Origin: Nostocoides japonicum T1-X7
GTDB taxonomy: Bacteria > Actinomycetota > Actinomycetes > Actinomycetales > Dermatophilaceae
DNA: 52,083 nucleotides
Assembly: GCF_001046855.1 (NCBI RefSeq)
Contig: NZ_HF570958.1
Coordinates: 735,714 to 787,796 of the forward strand
Reading direction: 5' to 3'
Shown in pieces: positions 29,804 to 38,592 of the stretch (the first letter of the stretch is position 1; every line of letters starts with the position of its first letter). Under the pieces are notes generated by a model that made no database searches, was not told the origin of the DNA, and worked only from the letters and a program-made list of their open reading frames with translations. A program made the position numbers and the translations under genes.

Positions 29804-30720
29804 AGACCCCTTCCCCCATCGCGACGAACCCGCCGACCCGGGCGGCCGACCCGGCCCCTGGTCGACCCCGCCGTGCGGACAAGCCGCGGTTGTATGCGGA
29901 CGACCTCACGCTCGCCTACGACGAACGCGTCATCAGCACGGCGCTCGACCTCCTCGTCCCCGACGGCTCCTTCACCGTCATCGTGGGCGCGAACGGCTGC
30001 GGCAAGTCCACCCTGCTGCGCGCGCTGTCGCGGATGATCAAGCCGAGCCGCGGCGCGACCTACCTCGACGGCAAGGCCATCACCGCGATGTCCTCCAAGC
30101 AGGTCGCCCGCAAGCTCGGCCTCCTCCCGCAGAGTCCGATCGCCCCCGACGGCATCACCGTCGCCGACCTCGTCGCCCGGGGCCGGTACCCCCACCAACG
30201 GCTGCTGCGCCAGTGGTCCCGCGACGACGAACGCGTCGTCACCGAGGCGATGGCGGCGACCGGCGTCCGGGACCTCGCCGACCGCTACGTCGACGAGCTG
30301 TCCGGGGGTCAGCGACAGCGCGTCTGGGTCGCGATGGCCCTGGCCCAGCAGACCGACATCCTCCTGCTCGACGAGCCCATCACCTTCCTCGACATCGCCT
30401 ACCAGGTCGACGTGCTCGACCTGTGCGCCGACCTGCACGAGCGGTCGGGCTACACCCTCGTCGCCGTCCTCCACGACCTCAACCACGCCTGCCGGTACGC
30501 CTCCCACCTCGTCGCGATGCGCGACGGCGCCATCGTCGCCCAGGGTGCGCCCTCCGAGATCGTCACCGCCGATCTCGTCGAGGACGTCTTCGGTATGCCG
30601 TGCGAGGTCATCACCGACCCACAGAGCGGGACGCCGCTCATCGTGCCGATCCACCGCCGCAATCGACGGCCCGACAACGTCAGGTCGATCAGCGAGCACA
30701 ACCCGAAGGACCACGGATGA
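29800..30720 (+). CDS. Ferric-siderophore ABC ATPase, FecE/FepC type
   Basis: 306 aa. Walker A GANGCGKST at 63-71, signature LSGGQRQRVWVAMALAQ, Walker B ILLLDEPITFLDI, and switch His in VLHDLNHA are all canonical. The C-terminal DLVEDVFGMPCEVITDP is typical of FepC. The N-terminal 30 residues are a low-complexity Pro/Ala/Arg extension. ATG 29800 overlaps the second permease stop, and its own stop overlaps the first receptor start. Confidence 0.94.
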   Translation: MKTPSPIATNPPTRAADPAPGRPRRADKPRLYADDLTLAYDERVISTALDLLVPDGSFTVIVGANGCGKSTLLRALSRMIKPSRGATYLDGKAITAMSSKQVARKLGLLPQSPIAPDGITVADLVARGRYPHQRLLRQWSRDDERVVTEAMAATGVRDLADRYVDELSGGQRQRVWVAMALAQQTDILLLDEPITFLDIAYQVDVLDLCADLHERSGYTLVAVLHDLNHACRYASHLVAMRDGAIVAQGAPSEIVTADLVEDVFGMPCEVITDPQSGTPLIVPIHRRNRRPDNVRSISEHNPKDHG

Positions 30721-31844
30721 CCACCACCCTGCTCTCGCCGCCGCACTGCTCCATGTCTCGCACGACGTCCCGCTCGATGCTCACGCCGAGGCCCGGCCCG
30801 GCATACGAGCGCCTCGGTGTCCGCTCACACCCGGACGCCCGTATCGACGTCGAGTTCGCCCGCATCGTCGACGAGCTGACCCGTCGGGGCTTCCTCGCGG
30901 GAGGGCTCTCCGGCGCGGCGGTCCTCGGCCTCGCGGCGTGCGGATCGGGCACTCCCGGCGACGGCGGGAGCAGCGCGACGACCCGCACGATCGAGACACC
31001 GGTGGGCACGAGCCTCACGGTGCCCAGCACGCCCAAACGCGTCATCGCGCTCGGCGCCTCGATCAGCAACCTGTGCGAGCTGGGGGTCCCGGTCGTCGGC
31101 ACGTGGACCAACGCCGAGAACTCGGTGCCGGCCCGCTACCACGACCAGGTCGCCAAGCTGCCCAAGGTGCAGGCCGCCGACGGCACGATCGACGTCGAGG
31201 TGATGGCGGCGCTCCGGCCCGACCTCATCTTCGTCTGGTCGGGGATCCCGACCCTCTCCAAGGTCCAGCAGATCGCGCCGACCTTCGTCTACGACAGCTC
31301 GAGCACCATCACGTGGCAGCAGCGGGCCCAGCAGACCGCCTACGCCGTCAACCGCGTCAACGCCTTCGCGACGGCGCAGCAGAAGTACCAGGCGGAGGTG
31401 CAGCGGATCCGCACGACGTATGCGAGCCAGCTCACCGGTCACACGTGGTACGTCGTCACCCCCTGGGACGCGGCGAACTTCCAGCTCGAGGCGGTCACGA
31501 CACCCGGGCCGGCCGCGCTCAAGGCTCTTGGCGCGAGGTTCGGCACGCAGCAGAAGAAGGCGGATGCCGCCGACAACGGCGGGGCCGAGCTGTCCATGGA
31601 GCTCATCTCCGACCTCTCGGACGCCGACGCGATCGTCCTCGACGACAACGGCTACGGCTCCACCGACGGCACGCTCGTCAGCGCCAACGGCCGCCACCTC
31701 GTCGGCCAGCCCACGTGGAAGAAGCTGCCCGCCGTCGCCGCGGGACACCTCGTCACCTTCAACGCCTTCAACATCGACAGCTTCACGAGCGGCACGGCAT
31801 ACCTCGACGCGATCGAGACCCTGTGCAAGAAGCTCCAGGCGTAG
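30717..31844 (+). CDS. Siderophore-binding Tat lipoprotein 1 (PF01497 type)
   Basis: 375 aa. A long n-region precedes the twin-arginine motif TRRGFLAGG (Arg56-Arg57), hydrophobic segment and lipobox LAAC (Cys75). The mature part has the two-lobed binding fold: PKRVIALGASISNLCELGVP, then ALRPDLIFVWSGI. The 55-residue n-region is far longer than the 23 residues of its two paralogues; an internal start is possible, but ATG 30717 overlaps the ATPase stop in ATGA. First of three tandem receptors. Confidence 0.9.
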   Translation: MTTTLLSPPHCSMSRTTSRSMLTPRPGPAYERLGVRSHPDARIDVEFARIVDELTRRGFLAGGLSGAAVLGLAACGSGTPGDGGSSATTRTIETPVGTSLTVPSTPKRVIALGASISNLCELGVPVVGTWTNAENSVPARYHDQVAKLPKVQAADGTIDVEVMAALRPDLIFVWSGIPTLSKVQQIAPTFVYDSSSTITWQQRAQQTAYAVNRVNAFATAQQKYQAEVQRIRTTYASQLTGHTWYVVTPWDAANFQLEAVTTPGPAALKALGARFGTQQKKADAADNGGAELSMELISDLSDADAIVLDDNGYGSTDGTLVSANGRHLVGQPTWKKLPAVAAGHLVTFNAFNIDSFTSGTAYLDAIETLCKKLQA

Positions 31845-31898
31845 CCCCGCGCCCGCCCCCATCGCCCACCCCCTCGACAGCTCCACGAAGGGTCACCG

Positions 31899-32951
31899 AT
31901 GACGATCACTCCCCTCGACCCGGCCGACACCGACCGTCGCTTCGCCGAGATCGTCGACGAGGTCACCCGCCGGGGCTTCCTCGGCGCGTCGATCGGTGCG
32001 GCGACCCTGGTGGGTGCCTCCGGATGCGGCGCCGACGGCGACACCACGAGCGGCAGCTCGGGGACCTGGTCCTTCACCGACGACCTCGGTCACACGATCA
32101 CGCTGCCACACCGTCCGACCCGGATCGCCTCGATGTGGGACAGCATCACGGCGAGCCTCTGGGCCGCGGGCGTGCGCGACATCGTCGCCACACAGCTCGC
32201 GCCGACACAGGCGCACGTGCTGTCCGGCTCGCACGTCGCGACGAGCGGCATGGCCAAGGTGAAGAACGGCGACACTCCCGAGGTCCGGATCGAGGAGCTG
32301 GCGAAGGCGAACCCCGACCTGATCCTCGACTCCGCCGATGCCGACGGCACCCTCTCCTCCGCCTCGACGAACAGCCGGATCGCGCAGATCGCGCCCATCG
32401 TGGCGTTCAACGAGTCGACCGGTGACGTCGAGACGCAGATCCGCCGGTCGGAACGCTTCGCGGCCGCCCTCGGGATCGCCGGCGCGGACGACGCGGGGCG
32501 GGCGCAGTACCGGAGCGCGTTCGAGCGTCTGCAGCGAGTCACCGCCGCCAAGCCGACCCTGCGGGTGGCGTTCTGCTGGGGATACGACGACGGTCTCTAC
32601 ATCTACCCGCCGAACGACTTCAGCGTGTGGATCCCGACACTCCGGTCGGCGGGCGTGAACTTCATGCCCGCGAAGCCGACCGCGGGACCCGACTCCGGCG
32701 GCTTCCACGTCGTCGCGTGGGAGCGCGCCCTCGACCTGCCGGTCGACCTCCTGCTCGAGAAGGGCGGCCCCTGGCCCATCGACAACCCGGGATGGCGCAA
32801 CATGCCCGCCGTCAGGGCCGGCCAGGCCTACGACACCGACGACTGGGGCGCGGCCGGGTGGGACGCCTACAGCTACGCCAACTACGCCACCCTGCTCGAC
32901 CGGACGGCCGAGGTCATCGGTCGGTCACGCCCCGGCGTCGGCCCGCGGTGA
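31899..32951 (+). CDS. Siderophore-binding Tat lipoprotein 2
   Basis: 350 aa. Tat motif TRRGFLGAS (Arg24-Arg25) and lipobox with Cys43 (GASGC). The leader FAEIVDEVTRRGF is nearly the same as in the flanking paralogues. The binding fold is seen in HRPTRIASMWDSITASLWAAG and ELAKANPDLILDSAD. Mature sequence differs strongly from receptors 1 and 3, implying a different ligand. It starts 54 bases after receptor 1. Confidence 0.92.
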   Translation: MTITPLDPADTDRRFAEIVDEVTRRGFLGASIGAATLVGASGCGADGDTTSGSSGTWSFTDDLGHTITLPHRPTRIASMWDSITASLWAAGVRDIVATQLAPTQAHVLSGSHVATSGMAKVKNGDTPEVRIEELAKANPDLILDSADADGTLSSASTNSRIAQIAPIVAFNESTGDVETQIRRSERFAAALGIAGADDAGRAQYRSAFERLQRVTAAKPTLRVAFCWGYDDGLYIYPPNDFSVWIPTLRSAGVNFMPAKPTAGPDSGGFHVVAWERALDLPVDLLLEKGGPWPIDNPGWRNMPAVRAGQAYDTDDWGAAGWDAYSYANYATLLDRTAEVIGRSRPGVGPR

Positions 32952-32994
32952 CCCTCACCCACCACCACCCGATGCACCGACGAAGGATCACGAC

Positions 32995-34050
32995 ATGGCC
33001 ACTGCACTGCTCACCCGCCCCTCCGTCGACGAGGAGTTCGCCGCGATCGTCGACGAGCTGACTCGGCGTGGACTCATCGCCGGCGGACTCGGCGGGGCCG
33101 CGCTCCTCGGTCTCGGCGCGTGCACCGACGAGAGGTCCTCTGCCGCACCGTCGAGCAGCGAGCCGACGACGCGGACCATCGACACTGCATACGGGCCGGT
33201 CCAGGCTCCGGCGAACCCGAAGCGCATCGTGTGCGTCGACACGTACACCGTCAGCGCCCTCCTCGACGTCGGCGTCACGCCGGTCGGGGTCGGCGACGGG
33301 GGCGCCGACCTCATGCTCGCGGCATACGAGCCGACGTATGCGTCGATCCCGAAGGTCGCCTCCGCGGACGACGAGATCTCGCTCGAGAAGATCGCCGCAC
33401 TGACGCCCGACCTCATCCTCGGCGTCGACTACCCCTACATCGCGAAGGCCCGCACGAAGCTCGCCGCCATCGCGCCGACCGCCATCTTCACGTGGGACAG
33501 CTCCGGCGACTGGGCGGCGATGGTCCGCTCCGCCGCGACCGCCGTCGGACGCGCCGGCCAGGAGGGCAGCCTCGAGGCCGGCTACCGCGCACGGGCGGCC
33601 GAGATCAAGAGCACGTATGCCGACGTCCTCGCCGCGACGACGGTCGAGCTCGTCACCGCGGGTGGCGGCCAGGCCTACGTCTGGCTGCGCGGGTCCGGCG
33701 TGGCAGCCGTCCTCACCGACGCGGGGGTGCGGCTCGGCTCCGCCTCCCAGGGCCCCGGCGTCAAGGCGACGTCGGATGACCAGGCGAGCGGGTTCAAGGC
33801 GCTGTCCTACGAGCAGCTCGACGTGCTGTCCGACGCGACCGAGATCATCACGCTCGCGACGCCCGACGGGGCGATCGATCCGGACAGCAAGGCGATGACC
33901 GAGCGTCCGGTCTTCACGCGGCTCCCGGCCGCCAAGGCCGGCCACGTCGACGCGCTCGTCAACTTCTTCCCCTTCAGCTACGGCCAGGCGAAGGCGGCGC
34001 TCGACGAGCTCGCCGGCGTCCTGGAGCGCCTGCGCACGAGCGCCTCGTAG
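32995..34050 (+). CDS. Siderophore-binding Tat lipoprotein 3
   Basis: 351 aa. Tat motif TRRGLIAGG (Arg24-Arg25) and lipobox LGAC (Cys43); leader FAAIVDELTRRG matches the paralogues. Binding-fold segments include NPKRIVCVDTYTVSALLDVG and AALTPDLILGVDYPYI. It starts 43 bases after receptor 2 and ends the iron-regulated operon. No dedicated permease accompanies it, so it presumably feeds the same FecCD channel. Confidence 0.93.
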   Translation: MATALLTRPSVDEEFAAIVDELTRRGLIAGGLGGAALLGLGACTDERSSAAPSSSEPTTRTIDTAYGPVQAPANPKRIVCVDTYTVSALLDVGVTPVGVGDGGADLMLAAYEPTYASIPKVASADDEISLEKIAALTPDLILGVDYPYIAKARTKLAAIAPTAIFTWDSSGDWAAMVRSAATAVGRAGQEGSLEAGYRARAAEIKSTYADVLAATTVELVTAGGGQAYVWLRGSGVAAVLTDAGVRLGSASQGPGVKATSDDQASGFKALSYEQLDVLSDATEIITLATPDGAIDPDSKAMTERPVFTRLPAAKAGHVDALVNFFPFSYGQAKAALDELAGVLERLRTSAS

Positions 34051-34131
34051 CTTCGTCGCACCAACCCGTCGTCGAGGCTCCGCCTCCCGCACGAAGGCTG
34101 CCGTGTGCGGTCCAGGGTCGAGGATGGTGGT

Positions 34132-36504
34132 GTGTCCGAACGTGAACCGGGCGAGAGCCTTCCGCTCCTGCTGATGCCCTCTCCCGAGAAGGAGATCGCG
34201 GAGCTCCGCCGGGAGAACACGCGGCTTCGGCGACTGCTGACCCTCACCGAGCAGGAGGCGAAACCGGCTCGCGGCACCCAGACAGCATGGTTCGAGCGGT
34301 CGCCCGGCCCGGTCACCCGTGACTCGTCCCCGCGGGACAAGGTCGCGTTCTACGCCGCGCTGTTCACGGCTCGTCGCGACGTGTATGCCCTGCGGTGGGA
34401 CAACACGCGCACGGGCTCCGGCGGCTGGCTTCCTGCCGTCGAGGGGCGCTGGCGCAAGGGCATGCCGGCCGAGCACCAACGCCTGCGGCCCCTGACGCCC
34501 GAGGTCATCGACGCCCACCTCCGTGGGGACATCCGGATCGGCCTCTACCCCATGCTCGCCGGCGACCGGACGTCGTGGCTGGCGGCCGACTTCGACGGGC
34601 AGTTCGCGATGCTCGACGCGTTGGCATACCTCAAGGCGGCCCGCGCCGTCGGTGTGCCCGCCGCTCTGGAGATTTCGCACTCGGGCGTCGGTGCGCACGT
34701 GTGGGTCTTCTTCACCGAACCCGTCCCTGCCGCAGCCGCCCGCCGGCTCGGCACGAGCCTCCTGCGTGAGGCCATCGCGCTGCGCGGTCGGATGGACCTG
34801 CGATGCTACGACCGGCTCTTCCCCTCGCAGGACGTGCTGCGCCCCGGCGGCATCGGGAACCAGATCGCCGCACCCCTCCACGGCACGAGCCGCAAGGAGG
34901 GACGGACCGTGTTCCTCGACCTCGCGACGCTCGAGCCGCACGAGGACCAGTTCGCGTATCTCTCCAGCCTCGACCGGCTCGCCCCGAGGCGGCTCTCGAC
35001 ACTCCTGACGACCCTTCGCGCCCCGGCCGTCGGAACGACCGTCGACCGCCTCCTCCGCGCGGACTCCACGCGCACCCAGCCCCCGGCCGCGCCGGTCGTC
35101 CATCTCACCCTCGACGGTGGCATACGGATCCCTGGCGAGGAGCTCAGTCCGGCCCTGTATGCGACGTTGAAGCACGCCGCATCGGTGGTCAATCCCGAGT
35201 TCTACGACCGCCAGCGCCGGCGACAGCCGACGTGGAACGTGCCGCGCTTCATCCACTCCTTCGACGAGACGATCGACGGCCGGCTCGTCCTGCCGCGCGG
35301 GCTCCTCGGGAAGGCGACACAGCTCGTGAGGGAGGCCGGCAGCGCCGTCGCCCTCGACGACCAGCGCGTGCCCGGCTCCCCCATCGAGGTGGCGATGACC
35401 GCCGAGCTCACGCCTCCTCAGCGGTCCGCCGTCACCGACCTCGTCGCCCGGGAGATCGGCGTCCTCGAGGCGCCGCCGGGGTCGGGCAAGACGGTCATGG
35501 CCTGCGCCGTCATCGCCGAGCGGCGCGTCTCCACCCTCGTGCTCGTCGACAGCAAGACGCTCGCCGACCAGTGGCGGACCCAGATCGACACGCTGCTCGG
35601 CATCAGGCCGGGGCAGCTGGGTGGAGGTCGCCGCAAGCTCACCGGTGTCGTCGACGTCGCAACCCTGCAGACCCTCGCCCGGCGCGACGATCTCGGTGAC
35701 CGGCTCGCGGCATACGGTCTCGTCGTCGTCGACGAATGTCACCACGTGCCGGCGGCGGCGTTCGAGGCGGCCGTCCGCGGGATCCCTGCGCGGCACTGGC
35801 TCGGGCTCACCGCGACGCCGTACCGGCGGGACGGGCTCGACGACCTCATCGGCTTCCAGCTCGGGCCGATTGCGCACACGTTCGTGCCGGACGGCCACGA
35901 CACGCTCGTGGGCTCGATGACGGGTCGCCCGACGCCGCGGCTCGTCGTCCATCCCACGACGTACCGGTACACCGGCGACGCCGACCTCTCGACGACGTCC
36001 GGCTTCACCGACGTCGTCGCCGCCCTCGTGGCGGACGAGGCGCGGAACACGCAGATCGTGTCGGACGTCGTCTCGGCCATCGGCCGTGGCCGGAACTGCC
36101 TCGTCCTCAGCCGCCGAGTGGCCCACGTGGAACTGCTCGCGCGGTTGCTGGCCGAGCGGGGTCTGGAGCCGGTCGTCCTCACCGGCGGCCTCGGTGTCCG
36201 GGCCCGAGCTCGGGCGCTGGGCCGGCTCACCGGTCCCGGGCCCCTCCTGCTCGTCGCCACGACGAGTGTCGTCGGCGAGGGGTTCGACGCCCCGGCGCTG
36301 GACACCCTGTTCCTCGTCACGCCCGTGTCACACAAGGGCGGGATCGTGCAGTATGCCGGTCGCATCCTGCGCGTCCACCCCGGCAAGGAGACCGCCGAGG
36401 TCCACGACTACCACGACGTGTCCACTCCGGTCCTCGCCGCGACGCTCGCGAAGCGGGCACCCGGCTACGTGAGCCTCGGCTTCCCGGATCCTCGGCGTGG
36501 GTGA
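34132..36504 (+). CDS. TOTE-type primase-helicase (AEP domain plus SF2 helicase)
   Basis: 790 aa from GTG 34132 (AGGA upstream); GTG 34105 is an alternative. Order: short coiled coil (KEIAELRRENTRLRRLL); AEP-type primase domain with the metal motif LAADFDG (about 152-156) and HSGVGAHVWVFF; SF2 helicase with Walker A PPGSGKT (about 448-454), DECH, TATP, and motif VI QYAGRILR. This layout matches the AEP-helicase of 'TOTE conflict systems', proposed from comparative genomics to act on invading replicons. No nuclease or partner gene is adjacent. It lies between the siderophore operon and tRNA-Phe and carries the host hexamer GCATAC/GTATGC. Confidence 0.85.
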   Translation: MSEREPGESLPLLLMPSPEKEIAELRRENTRLRRLLTLTEQEAKPARGTQTAWFERSPGPVTRDSSPRDKVAFYAALFTARRDVYALRWDNTRTGSGGWLPAVEGRWRKGMPAEHQRLRPLTPEVIDAHLRGDIRIGLYPMLAGDRTSWLAADFDGQFAMLDALAYLKAARAVGVPAALEISHSGVGAHVWVFFTEPVPAAAARRLGTSLLREAIALRGRMDLRCYDRLFPSQDVLRPGGIGNQIAAPLHGTSRKEGRTVFLDLATLEPHEDQFAYLSSLDRLAPRRLSTLLTTLRAPAVGTTVDRLLRADSTRTQPPAAPVVHLTLDGGIRIPGEELSPALYATLKHAASVVNPEFYDRQRRRQPTWNVPRFIHSFDETIDGRLVLPRGLLGKATQLVREAGSAVALDDQRVPGSPIEVAMTAELTPPQRSAVTDLVAREIGVLEAPPGSGKTVMACAVIAERRVSTLVLVDSKTLADQWRTQIDTLLGIRPGQLGGGRRKLTGVVDVATLQTLARRDDLGDRLAAYGLVVVDECHHVPAAAFEAAVRGIPARHWLGLTATPYRRDGLDDLIGFQLGPIAHTFVPDGHDTLVGSMTGRPTPRLVVHPTTYRYTGDADLSTTSGFTDVVAALVADEARNTQIVSDVVSAIGRGRNCLVLSRRVAHVELLARLLAERGLEPVVLTGGLGVRARARALGRLTGPGPLLLVATTSVVGEGFDAPALDTLFLVTPVSHKGGIVQYAGRILRVHPGKETAEVHDYHDVSTPVLAATLAKRAPGYVSLGFPDPRRG

Positions 36505-36578
36505 GACTCGTCCTGCACCCTGGTGGGTCGGCCGTGGAACCGGACGCCTCGGCGCCCGTCGCGCTCCCTGGTCGCCGG

Positions 36579-36608
36579 TGACCCGTGGGCCTCGGTCTCG
36601 GCTATAGT
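36579..36608 (+). promoter_or_regulatory. Probable tRNA-Phe promoter
   Basis: TATAGT (36603-36608) stands out in this GC-rich stretch; TGACCC (36579-36584) lies 18 bases upstream as a possible -35. tRNA-Phe begins 59 bases downstream. Confidence 0.45.
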
Positions 36609-36666
36609 GTGTGCGCGCCAGGGCGACCTGGCGCTCTGTCTGCCCAGCGTGTTCGGGCCGGCACCC

Positions 36667-36740
36667 GGCCAGGTAGCTCAGTTGGTACGAGCGTCCGACT
36701 GAAAATCGGAAGGTCGGCGGTTCGACCCCGCCCCTGGCCA
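36667..36740 (+). tRNA. tRNA-Phe (anticodon GAA)
   Basis: Cloverleaf: acceptor GGCCAGG with CCTGGCC, D-arm AGCTCAGTTGGTACGAGC, anticodon loop CTGAAAA giving GAA, T-arm GCGG-TTCGACC-CCGC, discriminator A. 74 nt. Sequence composition and gene content change immediately after it, consistent with use as an integration site. Confidence 0.95.
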
Positions 36741-36802
36741 CAAGTAACACCGCAGGTCACCGACGTCCAGCACGCTCGGAACCTCCCTACGCGTAAGGGC
36801 CA

Positions 36803-36842
36803 TTGCTAACACTTTGCTAACTGTCCCGTCGAAGGGTAGCAA
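36803..36842. promoter_or_regulatory. Possible integrase arm-type sites (att remnant)
   Basis: Two perfect TTGCTAAC direct repeats (36803-36810, 36814-36821) are spaced 11 bp, one helical turn. A third, inverted copy with one mismatch, GGTAGCAA, lies at 36835-36842. They are 60-100 bases beyond tRNA-Phe. Such phased repeats are typical arm sites of tyrosine integrases. No integrase gene is in the window. The rest of 36741-37357 shows no convincing gene and is less GC-rich than the flanks. Confidence 0.45.
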
Positions 36843-37357
36843 GGAACGACGCTGGGCCTGTTTGGCCGGGAGTTGGCGTTGGGTCATCAGCGACATCACA
36901 CAACCCTCATTGCATCGCCGCTCATGTTGGGCGGCGCGCCTCTCTGTGGCCGAACTCGAATACTCCACCAGCGGACCGACGTTAGCGCAGGTGGGCATGC
37001 TCACGTGCTGGCCGACCGAGGGGGAGCCTGACCGGCTTTTCCGGACATCTGAGCTGAGGGGATGCAGATCCGGCGATGCCCACGCTGCTGAGCGCTGTCC
37101 TCGACCGACTGGGGGCGTGACCACCGGGGTTAGAGTGCACAGGCGCAATCGACCCGGCGAGGGCGTGGCTCGTCGCGTGCGAGCTCGCTGCAATAGCCGG
37201 AAGTCACTCTCAGGACGCAGCCAAGGTCGACGACGCGACGCAGCGTGAGTTTGATCATCTCCGCTGCCGCAGTCATGCCGACTCTGCGCGGCGACCGCGA
37301 AACATCCGTCGTGGCAGCCTCGCGCGGATCGCCCGGCAGCTCCCCACGAGAGGCAGG

Positions 37358-38155
37358 TCAGGCCGACGTGTCCGCGTTCGACCCGGGCCGGGTCGCCGGC
37401 CAGAGAGGGGATCGGCCCTCGGGGCCGAGCGGGGCCGGAGTGGCCGCGCAGCAGCCGTCGGTGCAGTCCTCCGGGGCGTCGGTGCAGGCGCAGGCCGCCT
37501 CCGTCGAGTCCCCGCGAGCCGACAGCGGGCCGCAGCACCCCTCCCCGCGCCAGGCGTCGCGTCCCTCGCGGACGGCGACCGCGGCGATGACGAGACCGGC
37601 GACCGGGTCGGCCCAGAACCACCCGAGGGTGGCGTTGAGGACCAGCCCGAGGAGCAGCACGGCCGACAGGTAGGTGCACAGCAGGGTCTGGGTGCCGTCG
37701 GCGACGAGGGCGTTCGAGCCCAGCGCCCTCCCGGTGCGGCGCTGCGCCCACGACAGCCACGGCATGACGAGCAGCGACACCGCCGCCAGCACGATGCCCA
37801 CCGCCGAGGAGTCCGGCTCGTGGCCGGAGACGAGGGCGCGGACCGACTCGACCGAGACGTAGGCCGCCAGGACGAAGAACGAGATCGCCATGAGCCGCAG
37901 GGCCGTTCGCTCCCGCGACTCGGGCATCCGGTGCCGGAACTGCCAGAGGACGATCAGCCCGGAGGAGACCTCGACGACCGAGTCGAGGCCGAACCCGACG
38001 AGCGCCACCGAGCCCGCGACGACCCCGGCCGTGATGGCGATGACCGCCTCGACGACGTTGTAGGTGACGGAGGTGCCGGCCAGGAGCCGGGCACGCCCGC
38101 CCAGGCGGTGGCGGTCGGCATCGGACAACGGGGTGCGGCGGGCCACGGTGGTCAT
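37358..38155 (-). CDS. Cation diffusion facilitator family transporter
   Basis: 265 aa with about six hydrophobic segments. VVAGSVALVGFGLDSVVEVSS carries the site-A Asp-x3-Glu pattern in helix II, and SNALVADGTQTLLCTYLS the Ala-x2-Asp of helix V. The usual C-terminal cytoplasmic domain is missing; instead there is a cysteine-rich tail (GCCGP, CACTDAPEDC, CTDGCCA). It likely exports a divalent soft metal. ATG 38155 overlaps the stop of the ArsR-type gene (ATGA), so the pair is one operon. Confidence 0.9.
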   Translation of the reverse strand: MTTVARRTPLSDADRHRLGGRARLLAGTSVTYNVVEAVIAITAGVVAGSVALVGFGLDSVVEVSSGLIVLWQFRHRMPESRERTALRLMAISFFVLAAYVSVESVRALVSGHEPDSSAVGIVLAAVSLLVMPWLSWAQRRTGRALGSNALVADGTQTLLCTYLSAVLLLGLVLNATLGWFWADPVAGLVIAAVAVREGRDAWRGEGCCGPLSARGDSTEAACACTDAPEDCTDGCCAATPAPLGPEGRSPLWPATRPGSNADTSA

Positions 38156-38544
38156 CGGGCCCCGTCCCCGGCCGGCAGGGTGTCGGCGCCATAGGTCTCG
38201 CAGAGGACGACGCGCTCTCCGGTGAGGGCGAGCAGCCGCTCGGCGGCCGCCCAGAGGTCCATCAGCCCGGCGGCGTGGGTGAGGGCGTAGACCGACGCCC
38301 GGCCCTCCGGCCGCGACGTGACGAGGCCGCAGTCGCGCAGGCAGGCGAGGTGCTTGGACACGGTCGACTGGGCCAGCCCGAGGTGGGCGGTGAGGTCGAC
38401 GACCCGGTGCTCGCCGAGGGCGAGGTGCTGGAGGATGGCGATGCGGTGCGGGTCGCCGAACCCGTGGAAGAGGCAGGCCGCGGCGACCCGGGCGTCGACG
38501 GCACCCTCTTCGGACCGAACACTCAGCGCAGATGTCATCGTCAT
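38152..38544 (-). CDS. ArsR/SmtB family metal sensor, CmtR-like
   Basis: 130 aa from ATG 38544 (MTMTSALS); an in-frame upstream start at 38580 is possible. Winged helix: DPHRIAILQHLALGEH, then AHLGLAQSTVSKHLACLRDCGLV. The two cysteines in the recognition-helix segment (CLRDC) match the metal-binding C-x3-C of the Cd/Pb sensor CmtR, and a third Cys lies C-terminally (VVLCETYG) as in CmtR. It would repress itself and the coupled exporter until Cd(II) or Pb(II) binds. Confidence 0.88.
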   Translation of the reverse strand: MTMTSALSVRSEEGAVDARVAAACLFHGFGDPHRIAILQHLALGEHRVVDLTAHLGLAQSTVSKHLACLRDCGLVTSRPEGRASVYALTHAAGLMDLWAAAERLLALTGERVVLCETYGADTLPAGDGAR

Positions 38545-38592
38545 ACAGCGATGATGGCGCAGAGCCCGAGAGTGCGTCAACCCAGGCCTAGG

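Noticed and set aside
32914..36126. Very long minus-strand open frame (over 1000 codons) opposite the receptor and helicase genes
   Set aside because: It is opposite well-supported genes, has no recognisable domain, and arises from high GC third-position bias on the coding strand.
36814..37248. 144-codon plus-strand frame after tRNA-Phe
   Set aside because: No domain, mixed codon use, no ribosome site; it crosses the putative att region and is better left non-coding.
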